DNA of 64,000 nucleotides, from contig NZ_BOOO01000015.1 in the NCBI RefSeq assembly GCF_016863275.1, positions 248,001 through 312,000 on the forward strand, written 5' to 3'. The position numbers and the translations under genes were made by a program. Source of the DNA: Planotetraspora mira. Lineage in GTDB: Bacteria; Actinomycetota; Actinomycetes; Streptosporangiales; Streptosporangiaceae. Positions 18,163 to 26,172 of this stretch are shown here, piece after piece. A model generated the notes under the pieces. That model made no database searches. It was not told the origin of the DNA and worked only from the letters and a program-made list of their open reading frames with translations. Position 1 is the first letter of the stretch. Every line of letters starts with the position of its first letter.

Positions 18163-18625
18163 CACTGATGTGGTGTACCGCGAACGCCCCGGCAAGTTGA
18201 AACTGTGGTTCGGCATCCCCTGGGCGATCTGGGCCGTCGTCATGGTGTGGAGCTTCTGGGATTACCGGTCGCGCACCGGCGAGGTCCCCCTCGACGCGCT
18301 GCTCGTCCTCGGCCCGTTGTTCTTCGCCGTCTTCTCGATTCCGGGACTGGTGTCCTACAGCAAGCGCCGCTATCACACGATCACCCTGACGCCGCAGACG
18401 CTCCGCGTCGGCCGCGACTCGTTACCGGTCGCCGGCCTCACCCTCGAGTCGCCGGACTCAGGCAAGCCGCCTCGCCTGCTGGGCGGGGCCTCGGGCGTGC
18501 CGATGGGAATGCGCGAGGTCGTCTTCGGCGGCCGTGGAGGGGAACGCTACCTGGTCGCGGTGCTCGATCCCGACGCGTTCCTCGCCGCGCTGGGGCGTGT
18601 GATCGCACCGTCCTCGCAGGGCTGA
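18155..18625 (+). CDS. Small membrane protein of the type VII-like cassette
   Basis: The 156-residue protein has two transmembrane helices near the N terminus (residues about 15-35 and 45-65) followed by a soluble domain of mixed sheet that resembles a PH-like fold (KRRYHTITLTPQTLRVG onwards). The ATG at 18155 lies inside the end of the upstream gene. It closes the four-gene run. The function is unknown; it may anchor the cassette products at the membrane. Confidence 0.6.
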   Translation: MSDTDVVYRERPGKLKLWFGIPWAIWAVVMVWSFWDYRSRTGEVPLDALLVLGPLFFAVFSIPGLVSYSKRRYHTITLTPQTLRVGRDSLPVAGLTLESPDSGKPPRLLGGASGVPMGMREVVFGGRGGERYLVAVLDPDAFLAALGRVIAPSSQG

Positions 18626-18636
18626 CGCGCGGAGCC

Positions 18637-18840
18637 TCAGAGCCCGTCGATCTCCGTCAGATCGATGTCGATCTCGAAGGGGACCGAGAGTCGCAGCTTG
18701 TCGTGGTGGATCCCCATCAAGGCGTACGCGCCGGTGGCCGGGTCAAGTTCGTAGACGTACACCGTCGGCTGTCCGCCGTTCTGCTCGACCCGCCAAAAAT
18801 GACGGATCCCGGCTGCGGCGTAAAGTTGCGGCTTTCGCCG
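18637..18840 (-). pseudogene. Uma2 family nuclease remnant (C-terminal 67 codons)
   Basis: Read on the minus strand, the segment encodes QLYAAAGIRHFWRVEQ, then TVYVYELDPATGAYAL, and ends LSVPFEIDIDLTEIDGL with a TGA stop at 18637-18639. This is the typical C terminus of the abundant actinobacterial Uma2 (DUF820, PD-(D/E)xK fold) proteins. The catalytic Asp and ExK strands are missing. The fragment is in frame with, and directly follows, the TAG stop of the FHA regulator at 18841-18843, and has no start codon of its own. It is best read as a deletion relic. Confidence 0.8.
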
Positions 18841-19497
18841 CTATGAGGCCCGGCGACCCGCCGGAGCGCGCTGCTGCTGTTCGGGCTCGGGCGCTCCCGT
18901 CGCACGCTGTGGCGGCACGACCGGGGTGGGGCGGACCAGGCCGAGGGCCACGACCTCGTTGGCCAGCCGCGTCCGCCGGTTGGTGCCCTCCGGGATGCGG
19001 AACTTCTGGTAGAGCCGCAACAGGTGCTGCTTGACCGCCGCCTCCGTCACCACGAGGTCGTCGGCGATCTCCCGTGCCGTCGCGGGGGCCACGAAGGCCT
19101 CGTCCGAGAGGGCGGGACGGCACAGGGAGGTCAGGACGTCGACCTCACGACGGGTCAGCTCGGGCGCCGCGGCCCTGCGGAGCTCGACCTCGGGTGCGAA
19201 GTCCTCGCGCGGGATGCCGCCGACCCGTGCGCGGGCCGCGCCGAAGGACACGACGTCGCCGTCGTCGAGCACCCTCCTGGCGATCGGCCTGCCGTTCACC
19301 CGGGTGCCGTTGCGGGACAGGCCCAGGTCGACGACGTACAGATAGGGCCCTCGGCGGACGAATTCGGCGTGCAGACGGGACACGCTCGGATCCGTCAACC
19401 GGATGTCCACGCCGCGGCCTCGGCCGATCGTGGTGACCTCGGGACGGAGCGGGACGACTTCACCGCTGTCCTCGATCCGAATGAACGGCCCCTCCAC
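18841..19497 (-). CDS. FHA domain / winged-helix DNA-binding regulator
   Basis: The 218-residue protein has an FHA domain at residues 5-95 (TIGRGRGVDIRL, SVSRLHAEF, LSRNGTRVNG), which binds phosphothreonine peptides. It is followed by a helix-turn-helix region at about 110-180 (ELTRREVDVL, AREIADDLVVTEAAVKQHLL). The combination suggests a transcription factor controlled by Ser/Thr kinases. The tail is Gln/Pro/Ala-rich. The GTG start at 19497 follows GGGGAGGA. It is divergent from citrate synthase and ends directly against the Uma2 relic. Confidence 0.8.
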   Translation of the reverse strand: MEGPFIRIEDSGEVVPLRPEVTTIGRGRGVDIRLTDPSVSRLHAEFVRRGPYLYVVDLGLSRNGTRVNGRPIARRVLDDGDVVSFGAARARVGGIPREDFAPEVELRRAAAPELTRREVDVLTSLCRPALSDEAFVAPATAREIADDLVVTEAAVKQHLLRLYQKFRIPEGTNRRTRLANEVVALGLVRPTPVVPPQRATGAPEPEQQQRAPAGRRAS

Positions 19498-19678
19498 GGC
19501 AGTTCCTCCCCAGGTAGCCCGCCGTTACTTTCGCTACAGCTCCGGCTTACCCAAACGTGGCGATGGGGAATCGCCTTTGCCAGAAGGAGAATCCTTCTTG
19601 AAATTGGTCTGGACCTCTGTGAAGCGGTTTACCTGCTCACGGGTAGACTTCGGGCCAAGATAAGCGGAGGAAACAGTT

Positions 19679-20800
19679 ATGGCGGACAAGCCCACCAAAG
19701 GCCTCGCCGACGTCGTCGCCGCGTCCACAGCGCTGAGCGACATCGACGGCAAGGCCGGTCGCCTCTTCTACCGTGGCTACGACATCCACGACCTGGCCGG
19801 CCGCACGTCCTTCGAAGAGACCGCCCATCTGCTCCAGCACGGATCGCTGCCGACTCGAGCGCAACTGGCCGACTACGGCGCCGAACTGGTCCGGGGCCGG
19901 ACGCTGGGGGCGCTCGTCGAGAGCAACATCCCCGAGATCGCCGAGAAGCAGGGGCCCATGGAGGCACTGCGGACTCTGGTCTCGCTGAGCGGCGCCGAGG
20001 ACCCGGAGAAGGACTCCAACTCGCCGGAGGCCAACCGGCGCAAGGCCGCCCGCCTGACGGCGCAGCAGCCGATCCTGGTGGCCAGGTATCACGCCGCACG
20101 GACGGGCGGCGCCGTACTCGATCCCGATCCCGAGCTGAGCGTCGCCGCCAACTTCCTGCGGCAGATCACCGGGCGGGACCCGTCCGCGCGCGAGGTGGCG
20201 ATCTTCGACGCCTGCCTCGTGCTGCACGCCGACCACACGATGAACGCCTCCACGTTCGCCGCCCGCGTGTGCGCCGCGACCCTGTCGGACATGCACTCGG
20301 CGATCGTCGCGGCCATCGGCACCCTGAAAGGCCCCCTCCACGGCGGGGCCAACGAGCAGGTCATGCGTACGCTGGAAGGGCTGGACCCCGAGGGGGTGGC
20401 CCAGGCGGTACGGGACAAGCTGGCCGCGGGCGAGAAGATCATGGGATTCGGGCACCGCGTGTACAAGACCGAGGACCCGCGGGCGACGCATCTCCGGCGG
20501 ATGTCGCAGGAACTCGGCGAGGCGTCCGGAGACGACACGTTCTACCGCATGTCGAAGGAGATGGAGGAGGTCGTCTTCGCGGAGAAGGGCCTGTATCCCA
20601 ACGTCGACTTCTACGCCGCGACCGTCTACCACTACCTTGGCATCCCGACGGATCTGTTCACGCCGGTGTTCTCGGTGAGCAGGATGTCCGGGTGGACCGC
20701 CCACGTGATCGAGCAACACGCCGACAACCGTCTGATCCGGCCGGACAGCGAGTACATCGGCGAGCGCGACCAGAAGTGGGCTCCGATCGACGAGCGATGA
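19679..20800 (+). CDS. Citrate synthase / 2-methylcitrate synthase
   Basis: The 373-residue short-type citrate synthase condenses oxaloacetate with acetyl-CoA, or with propionyl-CoA in methylcitrate synthases. Catalytic landmarks are LHADHTMNAS near 180, GPLHGGANEQ near 220, GFGHRVYKTEDPR near 260 and the Asp in YPNVDFYAATVY near 310. The short type cannot be assigned to citrate or methylcitrate from sequence alone. GCGGAGGAA precedes the ATG at 19679. The next gene begins 10 bp later. Confidence 0.92.
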   Translation: MADKPTKGLADVVAASTALSDIDGKAGRLFYRGYDIHDLAGRTSFEETAHLLQHGSLPTRAQLADYGAELVRGRTLGALVESNIPEIAEKQGPMEALRTLVSLSGAEDPEKDSNSPEANRRKAARLTAQQPILVARYHAARTGGAVLDPDPELSVAANFLRQITGRDPSAREVAIFDACLVLHADHTMNASTFAARVCAATLSDMHSAIVAAIGTLKGPLHGGANEQVMRTLEGLDPEGVAQAVRDKLAAGEKIMGFGHRVYKTEDPRATHLRRMSQELGEASGDDTFYRMSKEMEEVVFAEKGLYPNVDFYAATVYHYLGIPTDLFTPVFSVSRMSGWTAHVIEQHADNRLIRPDSEYIGERDQKWAPIDER

Positions 20801-20810
20801 GTGCGACAAC

Positions 20811-21098
20811 GTGAACAAGCGAGACAACGGCACGGCCTGGGGGCCGTACCTGCTGGTGGTGGTGGGTGCGGCCGTCGGCCTCGGGGTGGTCGGCTTCGGC
20901 GGAGCCCCCTGGGTCGGCGGTGTGGTCATGGGAGCCACCCTGCTGGTGGGCTCGGCCGTACGACTGGTCCTGTCCGAGGAGCGGGCCGGCGCGCTGGCGG
21001 TGAGGACCAAGAAGACGGACGTGGTCGTGTTGGCCGTCCTCGGGCTCGCCCTCGTGGGCGGGTCGCTCAGTCTCCTGCTCAAGCTGCACAACACCTAG
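20811..21098 (+). CDS. DUF3017 small membrane protein
   Basis: The 95-residue protein has three hydrophobic helices (residues about 11-28, 33-52 and 72-90). It matches DUF3017, a family widespread in actinobacteria and usually found near folD and the TCA dehydrogenase genes, as here. The start is GTG at 20811, ten bases after citrate synthase. No function is known. Confidence 0.8.
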   Translation: MNKRDNGTAWGPYLLVVVGAAVGLGVVGFGGAPWVGGVVMGATLLVGSAVRLVLSEERAGALAVRTKKTDVVVLAVLGLALVGGSLSLLLKLHNT

Positions 21099-21191
21099 TC
21101 ACGGGCGCAACACGCCCGTCCGATAGCCTCACGGCCAGTGAGCCTCATAAGGACTGTATGGCCGAGTTAGTTCAGAAGGGGAACCCCACGC

Positions 21192-22409
21192 ATGCCCAAG
21201 ATCAAGGTAGCGGGTCCGGTCGTCGAGCTTGACGGCGACGAGATGACCCGGATCATCTGGCAGTTCATCAAGGACCAGTTGATCCTGCCCTACCTGGACG
21301 TCGACCTGAAGTACTACGACCTCGGCATCGAGCACCGGGACGCCACCGACGACCAGGTCACGATCGACTCCGCCCTCGCGATCAAGAAGTACGGCGTCGG
21401 CGTGAAGTGTGCGACGATCACGCCGGACGAGGCCCGGGTCGAGGAGTTCGGCCTCAAGAAGATGTGGAAGTCCCCGAACGGGACCATCCGCAACATCCTC
21501 GGTGGTGTGATCTTCCGTGAGCCGATCATCATGTCGAACGTGCCGCGGCTCGTGCCCGGCTGGACGAAGCCGATCATCGTCGGCCGTCACGCCTTCGGCG
21601 ACCAGTACCGCGCCACCGACCTGAAGATCCCCGGCGAGGGCACGCTCACGCTGACGTTCACGCCGAAGGACGGCGGCGAGCCGATCGAGCTCAACGTCTT
21701 CGACTTCCCCGGCAGCGGCGTCGCGCTGGCCATGTACAACCTGGACGAGTCCATCCGCGACTTCGCCCGCGCCTCGATGCGGTACGGCCTGGCCCGCAAC
21801 TACCCGGTCTACCTGTCGACGAAGAACACGATCCTGAAGGCCTACGACGGCCGCTTCAAGGACATCTTCGCCGAGGTCTTCGAGAGCGAGTTCAAGGCCG
21901 ACTTCGAGGCCGCCGGCATCACCTACGAGCACCGCCTGATCGACGACATGGTCGCCGCGTCCCTGAAGTGGGAGGGCGGGTATGTCTGGGCGGCGAAGAA
22001 CTACGACGGCGACGTCCAGTCCGACACGGTCGCCCAGGGCTTCGGTTCGCTCGGCCTGATGACCAGCGTTCTCATGACGCCGGACGGCCAGACCGTCGAG
22101 GCCGAGGCCGCCCACGGCACGGTGACCCGGCACTTCCGCCAGCACCAGCAGGGCAAGCCGACCTCCACGAACCCGATCGCCTCGATCTTCGCGTGGACCC
22201 GCGGCCTGCAGCACCGCGGCAAGCTCGACAACCAGCCCGAGGTGATCGACTTCGCCGAGAAGCTCGAGCAGGTCTGCATCGAGACGGTCGAGGGCGGTCA
22301 GATGACCAAGGACCTCGCGCTCCTGGTCGGCGGCGACGCGGAGTGGCTGACCACCCAGGACTTCCTCGCCGCTCTGGACGAGAACCTGAAGAAGAAGATG
22401 GCTCTGTAG
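21192..22409 (+). CDS. icd: NADP-dependent isocitrate dehydrogenase
   Basis: The 405-residue enzyme belongs to the homodimeric, eukaryote-like isocitrate dehydrogenase type and oxidises isocitrate to 2-oxoglutarate. [14 protein letters not shown] at the N terminus, [19 protein letters not shown] (substrate loop) and [17 protein letters not shown] (NADP-binding) are diagnostic. AAGGGGAA precedes the ATG at 21192. It ends in a canonical intrinsic terminator. Together with citrate synthase and sucCD it puts three TCA steps in the window. Confidence 0.95.
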   Translation: MPKIKVAGPVVELDGDEMTRIIWQFIKDQLILPYLDVDLKYYDLGIEHRDATDDQVTIDSALAIKKYGVGVKCATITPDEARVEEFGLKKMWKSPNGTIRNILGGVIFREPIIMSNVPRLVPGWTKPIIVGRHAFGDQYRATDLKIPGEGTLTLTFTPKDGGEPIELNVFDFPGSGVALAMYNLDESIRDFARASMRYGLARNYPVYLSTKNTILKAYDGRFKDIFAEVFESEFKADFEAAGITYEHRLIDDMVAASLKWEGGYVWAAKNYDGDVQSDTVAQGFGSLGLMTSVLMTPDGQTVEAEAAHGTVTRHFRQHQQGKPTSTNPIASIFAWTRGLQHRGKLDNQPEVIDFAEKLEQVCIETVEGGQMTKDLALLVGGDAEWLTTQDFLAALDENLKKKMAL

Positions 22410-22433
22410 CCGAACCTGGCTCTGTAGTCGAAC

Positions 22434-22482
22434 CTGGCCTCTACCTGCGAATTCGCCGTCAGGTAGGGGCCAGTTCGTTTTT
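22434..22482 (+). terminator. Intrinsic terminator after icd
   Basis: A 14-bp stem with one G-T wobble (22434-22447 with 22460-22473, arm CTGGCCTCTACCTG) and a 12-base loop is followed by TTCGTTTTT, a real T-tract. Just upstream, GGCTCTGTAG, which contains the icd stop codon, is duplicated. Confidence 0.88.
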
Positions 22483-22519
22483 CTGGGCCGTCTCTGGGCC
22501 GTCGAGCCTTCGGGGCGGC

Positions 22520-23020
22520 CTAACCGTGCGAATCATCGATCTTGAGCTTGTCTCCGGTGTCGGAGATGAAGATGACCAGAAGTTTCGCCGGTCGTGTCCG
22601 GCTGACGTTCTCCGTGAGCACGTGGTGGGCTCCCGGCGCCTCGACCCAGTTCTCGCCTTGGTGGTAGGTGCGCACCGGCTCACCACCGAGCTGGCTGCGC
22701 ACAGTGCCCTCGAGCACGTAGGCGTAGACGAAGGCCTTGCCGTGCCGATGCGGGACAGCGCGGGCAGCGGGCGGGAAGTCCACGATCGCCGAGGTGAACG
22801 TCTTGCCCTTGACGTTCGGAAGCGCCTGCTCCAACAGGGGCGACAGCGTCTCGGGCGGTGGCTGCGTGACCATGGCGGCGACCGGCGCCTTGTCAGCGAC
22901 CGGCACCTTGTCAGCGACCGGCACCTTGCCGGTCGCACGGTCTTCCGCGACACCGCATGCCGGGACCGCGGTCACCATGCCGACAGCCAGAAGACCGCTG
23001 ACGAACCGTACTCGGATCAT
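22520..23020 (-). CDS. Cupin-domain lipoprotein
   Basis: The 166-residue protein has an N-terminal signal ending in AVPAC, a plausible lipobox, so it should be lipid-anchored outside the membrane. Residues 70-160 form a cupin barrel with PHRHGKAFVYAYVLEG and EAPGAHHVLTEN supplying three His and a Glu for metal binding. Between them an 18-bp repeat (22881-22934) encodes PVADK-like peptides as a flexible linker. AGGAGGGGA precedes the ATG at 23020. Enzymatic or sensing role unknown. Confidence 0.78.
   Translation of the reverse strand: MIRVRFVSGLLAVGMVTAVPACGVAEDRATGKVPVADKVPVADKAPVAAMVTQPPPETLSPLLEQALPNVKGKTFTSAIVDFPPAARAVPHRHGKAFVYAYVLEGTVRSQLGGEPVRTYHQGENWVEAPGAHHVLTENVSRTRPAKLLVIFISDTGDKLKIDDSHG
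22881..22934. repeat. 18-bp tandem repeat coding a PVADK linker
   Basis: Three direct copies of ACCGGCACCTTGTCAGCG (22881-22898, 22899-22916, 22917-22934; the last is diverged at its end) lie in the linker of the cupin lipoprotein. In-frame 6-codon units can expand or contract without a frameshift. Confidence 0.8.
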
Positions 23021-23450
23021 GACGACTCTCCCCTCCTGCTGCTCCGACCCGCCGCGCACCGGACACAGTCGGAAGCGGCTCACCTCGGCGCGGGGTCTCG
23101 GTCGGGCGGGGTGGAGCTTTTTCGGTACCATGCCCAGGCATTTCGACTACCTGCCTGGTGCGAATCCAAGCCTTGGTGACGGTGTGCTCAGGGAGAGGCC
23201 GACCGATCAAGGACCGAACTGCTCGGGCGGACCTGTGTCCTGCGGCGACGCGGCCTTCAGTGGCCCTTTCGGGTAGCGGGCTCAAATTCATTGAGGAACT
23301 AAACGATGATTACGGCCTACCTCAATGGTTTCTGCCGCATAAAACACCACAAAACCGAAGGTTACGGCGCGGTCTCGAGAGGCTGAGTATGAGCCCGGTG
23401 GGACGTAAAGTTTTTCTCGACATCGTTTCACTGAATCGTGGGGATCCTGG
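23021..23450. other. Intergenic region upstream of the kinase gene
   Basis: These 430 bases hold no supported gene. An open frame at 23158-23472 has no ribosome binding site and no family resemblance. Positions about 23280-23360 are much more AT-rich than the surroundings and include the inverted pair ATTGAGG/CCTCAAT (23290-23296 and 23320-23326). The region probably contains divergent promoters for the cupin lipoprotein and the kinase. Confidence 0.5.
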
Positions 23451-25568
23451 ATGCCGGAGGTCGAGCCGCTAGGTCGGGGTGATCCGACACAGCTGGGTCC
23501 GTTCGTGTTGTCCGGACGCATCGGCGAGGGCGGCCAGGGTGTGGTCTATCTGGGGGAGAACGAGGCGGGGGATCGCGCCGCGGTCAAACTGCTGCACATC
23601 AAGTTCAGCGGGGACACGATCGCGAGGTCCCGCTTCGCCCGGGAGTTGAAGGCCGCTCAGCGGGTCGCCGGCTTCTGCACCGCGCGCGTCATCGCCGCGG
23701 ACCTGGACGGGGACACTCCGTACATCGCGAGTGAGTACATCGACGGGCGATCCCTGCGGGAGACCGTCGAGTCGTACGGCCCGCTGAACGGGGCGGCGCT
23801 GGAGCGTCTCGCGGTCGGCACGGCCACCGCGTTGATCGCGATCCACCGCGCCGGGATCGTGCACAGGGACTTCAAGCCCGACAACGTCCTCATCGCCGAG
23901 GACGGGCCTCGGGTGGTCGACTTCGGCATCGCCCGCATCGTCGACTCCACCGGCACGGTCACCAGCCGGGCGGTCGGGACGCCCGCCTACATGGCCCCCG
24001 AGCAGATCTCGGGTGAGCCGGTCGGGCCGCCCGCCGACGTGTTCGCCTGGGGCTCGACGATGGCGTTCGCCGCGACGGGGACCGCGGTGTTCGGCGGCTC
24101 GTCGATCGCGGCCGTGCTGAACCGCATCCTCAACCACGACATCGACGTGAGCGTGTTGCCGGAGCGGATCCGTGACGTCGTGAATTCGTGTCTCACCAAG
24201 TCGGCGGCGTCCAGGCCCACCGCGGAGCAACTCCTGCTTCGCCTGCTCGGTCACGCCGAATCGCAGGGCCCGTCCACGGGTGTCCTGGCGGCCGTGGAGC
24301 CCGACGCGTCCGGGAACGCCGGCATGACGGCCGTCGCCGCGAGCGCGGGCACCACCGTGAGCTCAGGCGGCGGATCCGGTCAGGACAGGACGTCGGGCCC
24401 GGAGGACGCCGGCGCCGGCCGGGAGTCCACCCGCGGCCTCACCGCCGACCCGGGTGCCCTGCCCGTCGAACCCGTCGTCCCGTCGATCGCCGAGGAGGAG
24501 CCGGCCGAGACGACGAGCCCCGACTGGATCGCGATCTTCAGGGGCACTCCAGAGGTCGCCGACCGGCCGAGTCCCCGGGCCTCCACTGAATTCCGCACGG
24601 GCTCGCCGCCGGGAGGTCGCGGCGGCGGCAGGTCCCGGCCGCGTTCGAGGGGCGGCAGGGCGCGATGGATCGCCGTCGCCACGGCGGCGGTGGCCCTGGC
24701 CGCGACCGGCGCGGTGGTGCTCTCCAACAAGATCGCGTCGGAGAAGGGCGGCGGCGCCGATCCCACCGGCATCTCCACGAGCAGTCCTCCGGCCGCCGCG
24801 CTCGTGCCCGTGATCGACAAGGCGCGGAGCACGCATCGGCTGACCATCGCGGTGAAGGGCGACCTGCCCGGGGTCGGCCTCGAGACCGGCGGGGCCTTCA
24901 CCGGCTTCGAGGTGGACGTCGCCACGTACATCGCGGGCAAGCTCGGGGTCCCGGCGAGCGGGATCACGTTCCGCAGGGTCGCGAGGAGCGAAAGGACCGG
25001 GGCGCTCAAGAACGGCGAGGCCGACATGGTGCTGGCCACCTACTCCTACGACGAGAACAAGGCGGACGGCGTCACGTTCGCCGGCCCGTACTACACCGCC
25101 CACGCCGACGTGCTCGTGCGCGAGGACTCCGGGATCCACGGGCTGAAGGACCTCAGGGGACATGTCCTGTGCGCGCCGCAGGGAACCGACGCCTACCGGC
25201 TCGTCGAGCAGACGGTCGGGGGAGGGGAGACCGGCGGCGTCGACGGAGTGCCGGCGGCGAACTACGCGGTCTGCATGGACCTGCTCGCACAGGGCCGTGT
25301 GGACGGCGTTCCCGGGGACGACCTGATCCTCGCCGGGTTCGCCGACCGGGCCCAGGGCATGGACCTGGCGGTGCTCGGGCTCAAGCTGACCGACCAGCGG
25401 TACTCGGTCGGGCTGCCGGCGAAGGACGCCCGCACCTGCGCGGTCGTACGGGACGCCATCGCGGAGATGTACGCGGACGGGACCATGAAGACCCTCGCCA
25501 GGAAACATTTCTCGCACGTGCGGTTCACCCTGCAGCAGAAGGCCCCGCCCGCGTTTTCCTGCGGTTAG
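23451..25568 (+). CDS. Transmembrane Ser/Thr protein kinase with solute-binding sensor domain
   Basis: The 705-residue protein has a PknB-type kinase domain at residues 15-265: glycine loop IGEGGQGVVY, catalytic Lys46, VHRDFKPDN, DFGIAR and GTPAYMAPEQ. A Pro/Gly/Arg-rich linker leads to one transmembrane helix at about 404-424. The remaining residues, about 450-700, are an extracytoplasmic family 3 solute-binding domain (LTIAVKGDLPGVGLETGGAF, FEVDVATYIAGKLGV, ADMVLATYSY, GPYYTAHADVLVR), which normally binds amino acids. It probably phosphorylates targets in response to a small ligand. It converges with the PadR gene, 5 bp apart. Confidence 0.9.
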   Translation: MPEVEPLGRGDPTQLGPFVLSGRIGEGGQGVVYLGENEAGDRAAVKLLHIKFSGDTIARSRFARELKAAQRVAGFCTARVIAADLDGDTPYIASEYIDGRSLRETVESYGPLNGAALERLAVGTATALIAIHRAGIVHRDFKPDNVLIAEDGPRVVDFGIARIVDSTGTVTSRAVGTPAYMAPEQISGEPVGPPADVFAWGSTMAFAATGTAVFGGSSIAAVLNRILNHDIDVSVLPERIRDVVNSCLTKSAASRPTAEQLLLRLLGHAESQGPSTGVLAAVEPDASGNAGMTAVAASAGTTVSSGGGSGQDRTSGPEDAGAGRESTRGLTADPGALPVEPVVPSIAEEEPAETTSPDWIAIFRGTPEVADRPSPRASTEFRTGSPPGGRGGGRSRPRSRGGRARWIAVATAAVALAATGAVVLSNKIASEKGGGADPTGISTSSPPAAALVPVIDKARSTHRLTIAVKGDLPGVGLETGGAFTGFEVDVATYIAGKLGVPASGITFRRVARSERTGALKNGEADMVLATYSYDENKADGVTFAGPYYTAHADVLVREDSGIHGLKDLRGHVLCAPQGTDAYRLVEQTVGGGETGGVDGVPAANYAVCMDLLAQGRVDGVPGDDLILAGFADRAQGMDLAVLGLKLTDQRYSVGLPAKDARTCAVVRDAIAEMYADGTMKTLARKHFSHVRFTLQQKAPPAFSCG

Positions 25569-25573
25569 GCGGG

Positions 25574-26116
25574 TCAGGCCGTGCCCGATCGCCGTTCGAT
25601 GTCGGCGATGGAGTCGTCGGCCCACTCCACGACGCCGCGTGTCTGGCGGATGCCGAGGTCCAGCGCGTAGGCCCCGAACCTGCCCCATCTCCCGGCCAGG
25701 TCCGCGATCGCCTCCCGCATGGCCCGCAACTCCTCCAGCTCCGCGAGGTGGGCCTGCGCGCTCGTCTTCATCCTGCGCAGGACCGCCACGGCCTCGCCGG
25801 GCTCGAGCAGCGGCACCAGGAAGGCCTGGAGAGCCGTTTCGCTGCGCGTCGTCGTGGACGGGCTGTGGTCGAGGAGCCACCGCCGCAGCTCGGCTTCGCC
25901 GTCCGGGGTGACGCTGTAGATCTTCCTTCCGCGCGCGCCCTCGGCCCCGACCGCCACGAGCCCGTCGGCCGTCATCTTGGCGAGCTCCGGATAGATCTGG
26001 CTGTGCCCGGCCTGCCACACGTGGGCGACGGACGTCTCGAACTTCTTCGCCAGGTCGTAACCACTGGAGGGCCCGGAGACCGTCAGCAGGCCGAGCAGCG
26101 CGATACGCAGGGACAT
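25574..26116 (-). CDS. PadR family transcriptional regulator
   Basis: The 180-residue protein has the PadR winged helix at the N terminus (MSLRIALLGLL, GYDLAKKF, GHSQIYPELAKMTADGLV, YSVTPDGEAELRRWL) and the C-terminal helical dimerisation domain of the Vir subfamily. It most likely represses the divergent drug exporter. I chose ATG 26116; the upstream in-frame ATG lies inside the operator. A TATATG -10 element lies just ahead of it on the minus strand. Confidence 0.88.
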   Translation of the reverse strand: MSLRIALLGLLTVSGPSSGYDLAKKFETSVAHVWQAGHSQIYPELAKMTADGLVAVGAEGARGRKIYSVTPDGEAELRRWLLDHSPSTTTRSETALQAFLVPLLEPGEAVAVLRRMKTSAQAHLAELEELRAMREAIADLAGRWGRFGAYALDLGIRQTRGVVEWADDSIADIERRSGTA

Positions 26117-26136
26117 GCACCGCAGCATATACCGAG

Positions 26137-26166
26137 ATTGACATGTCACTTCTTACATGTCACTTT
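26137..26166. promoter_or_regulatory. PadR operator between padR and MFS genes
   Basis: ACATGTCACT occurs twice, at 26141-26150 and 26155-26164, in the 56 bp between the divergent starts. The first copy overlaps a TTGACA (26138-26143) that can act as a -35 for the exporter. PadR proteins typically bind such ATGT/ACAT half sites. That this is the site is inference. Confidence 0.6.
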
Positions 26167-26172
26167 CGACAC

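Noticed and set aside
23158-23472. 104-codon open frame before the kinase gene
   Set aside because: It has no ribosome binding site, no recognisable domain, and overlaps the kinase start; the AT-rich part looks regulatory.
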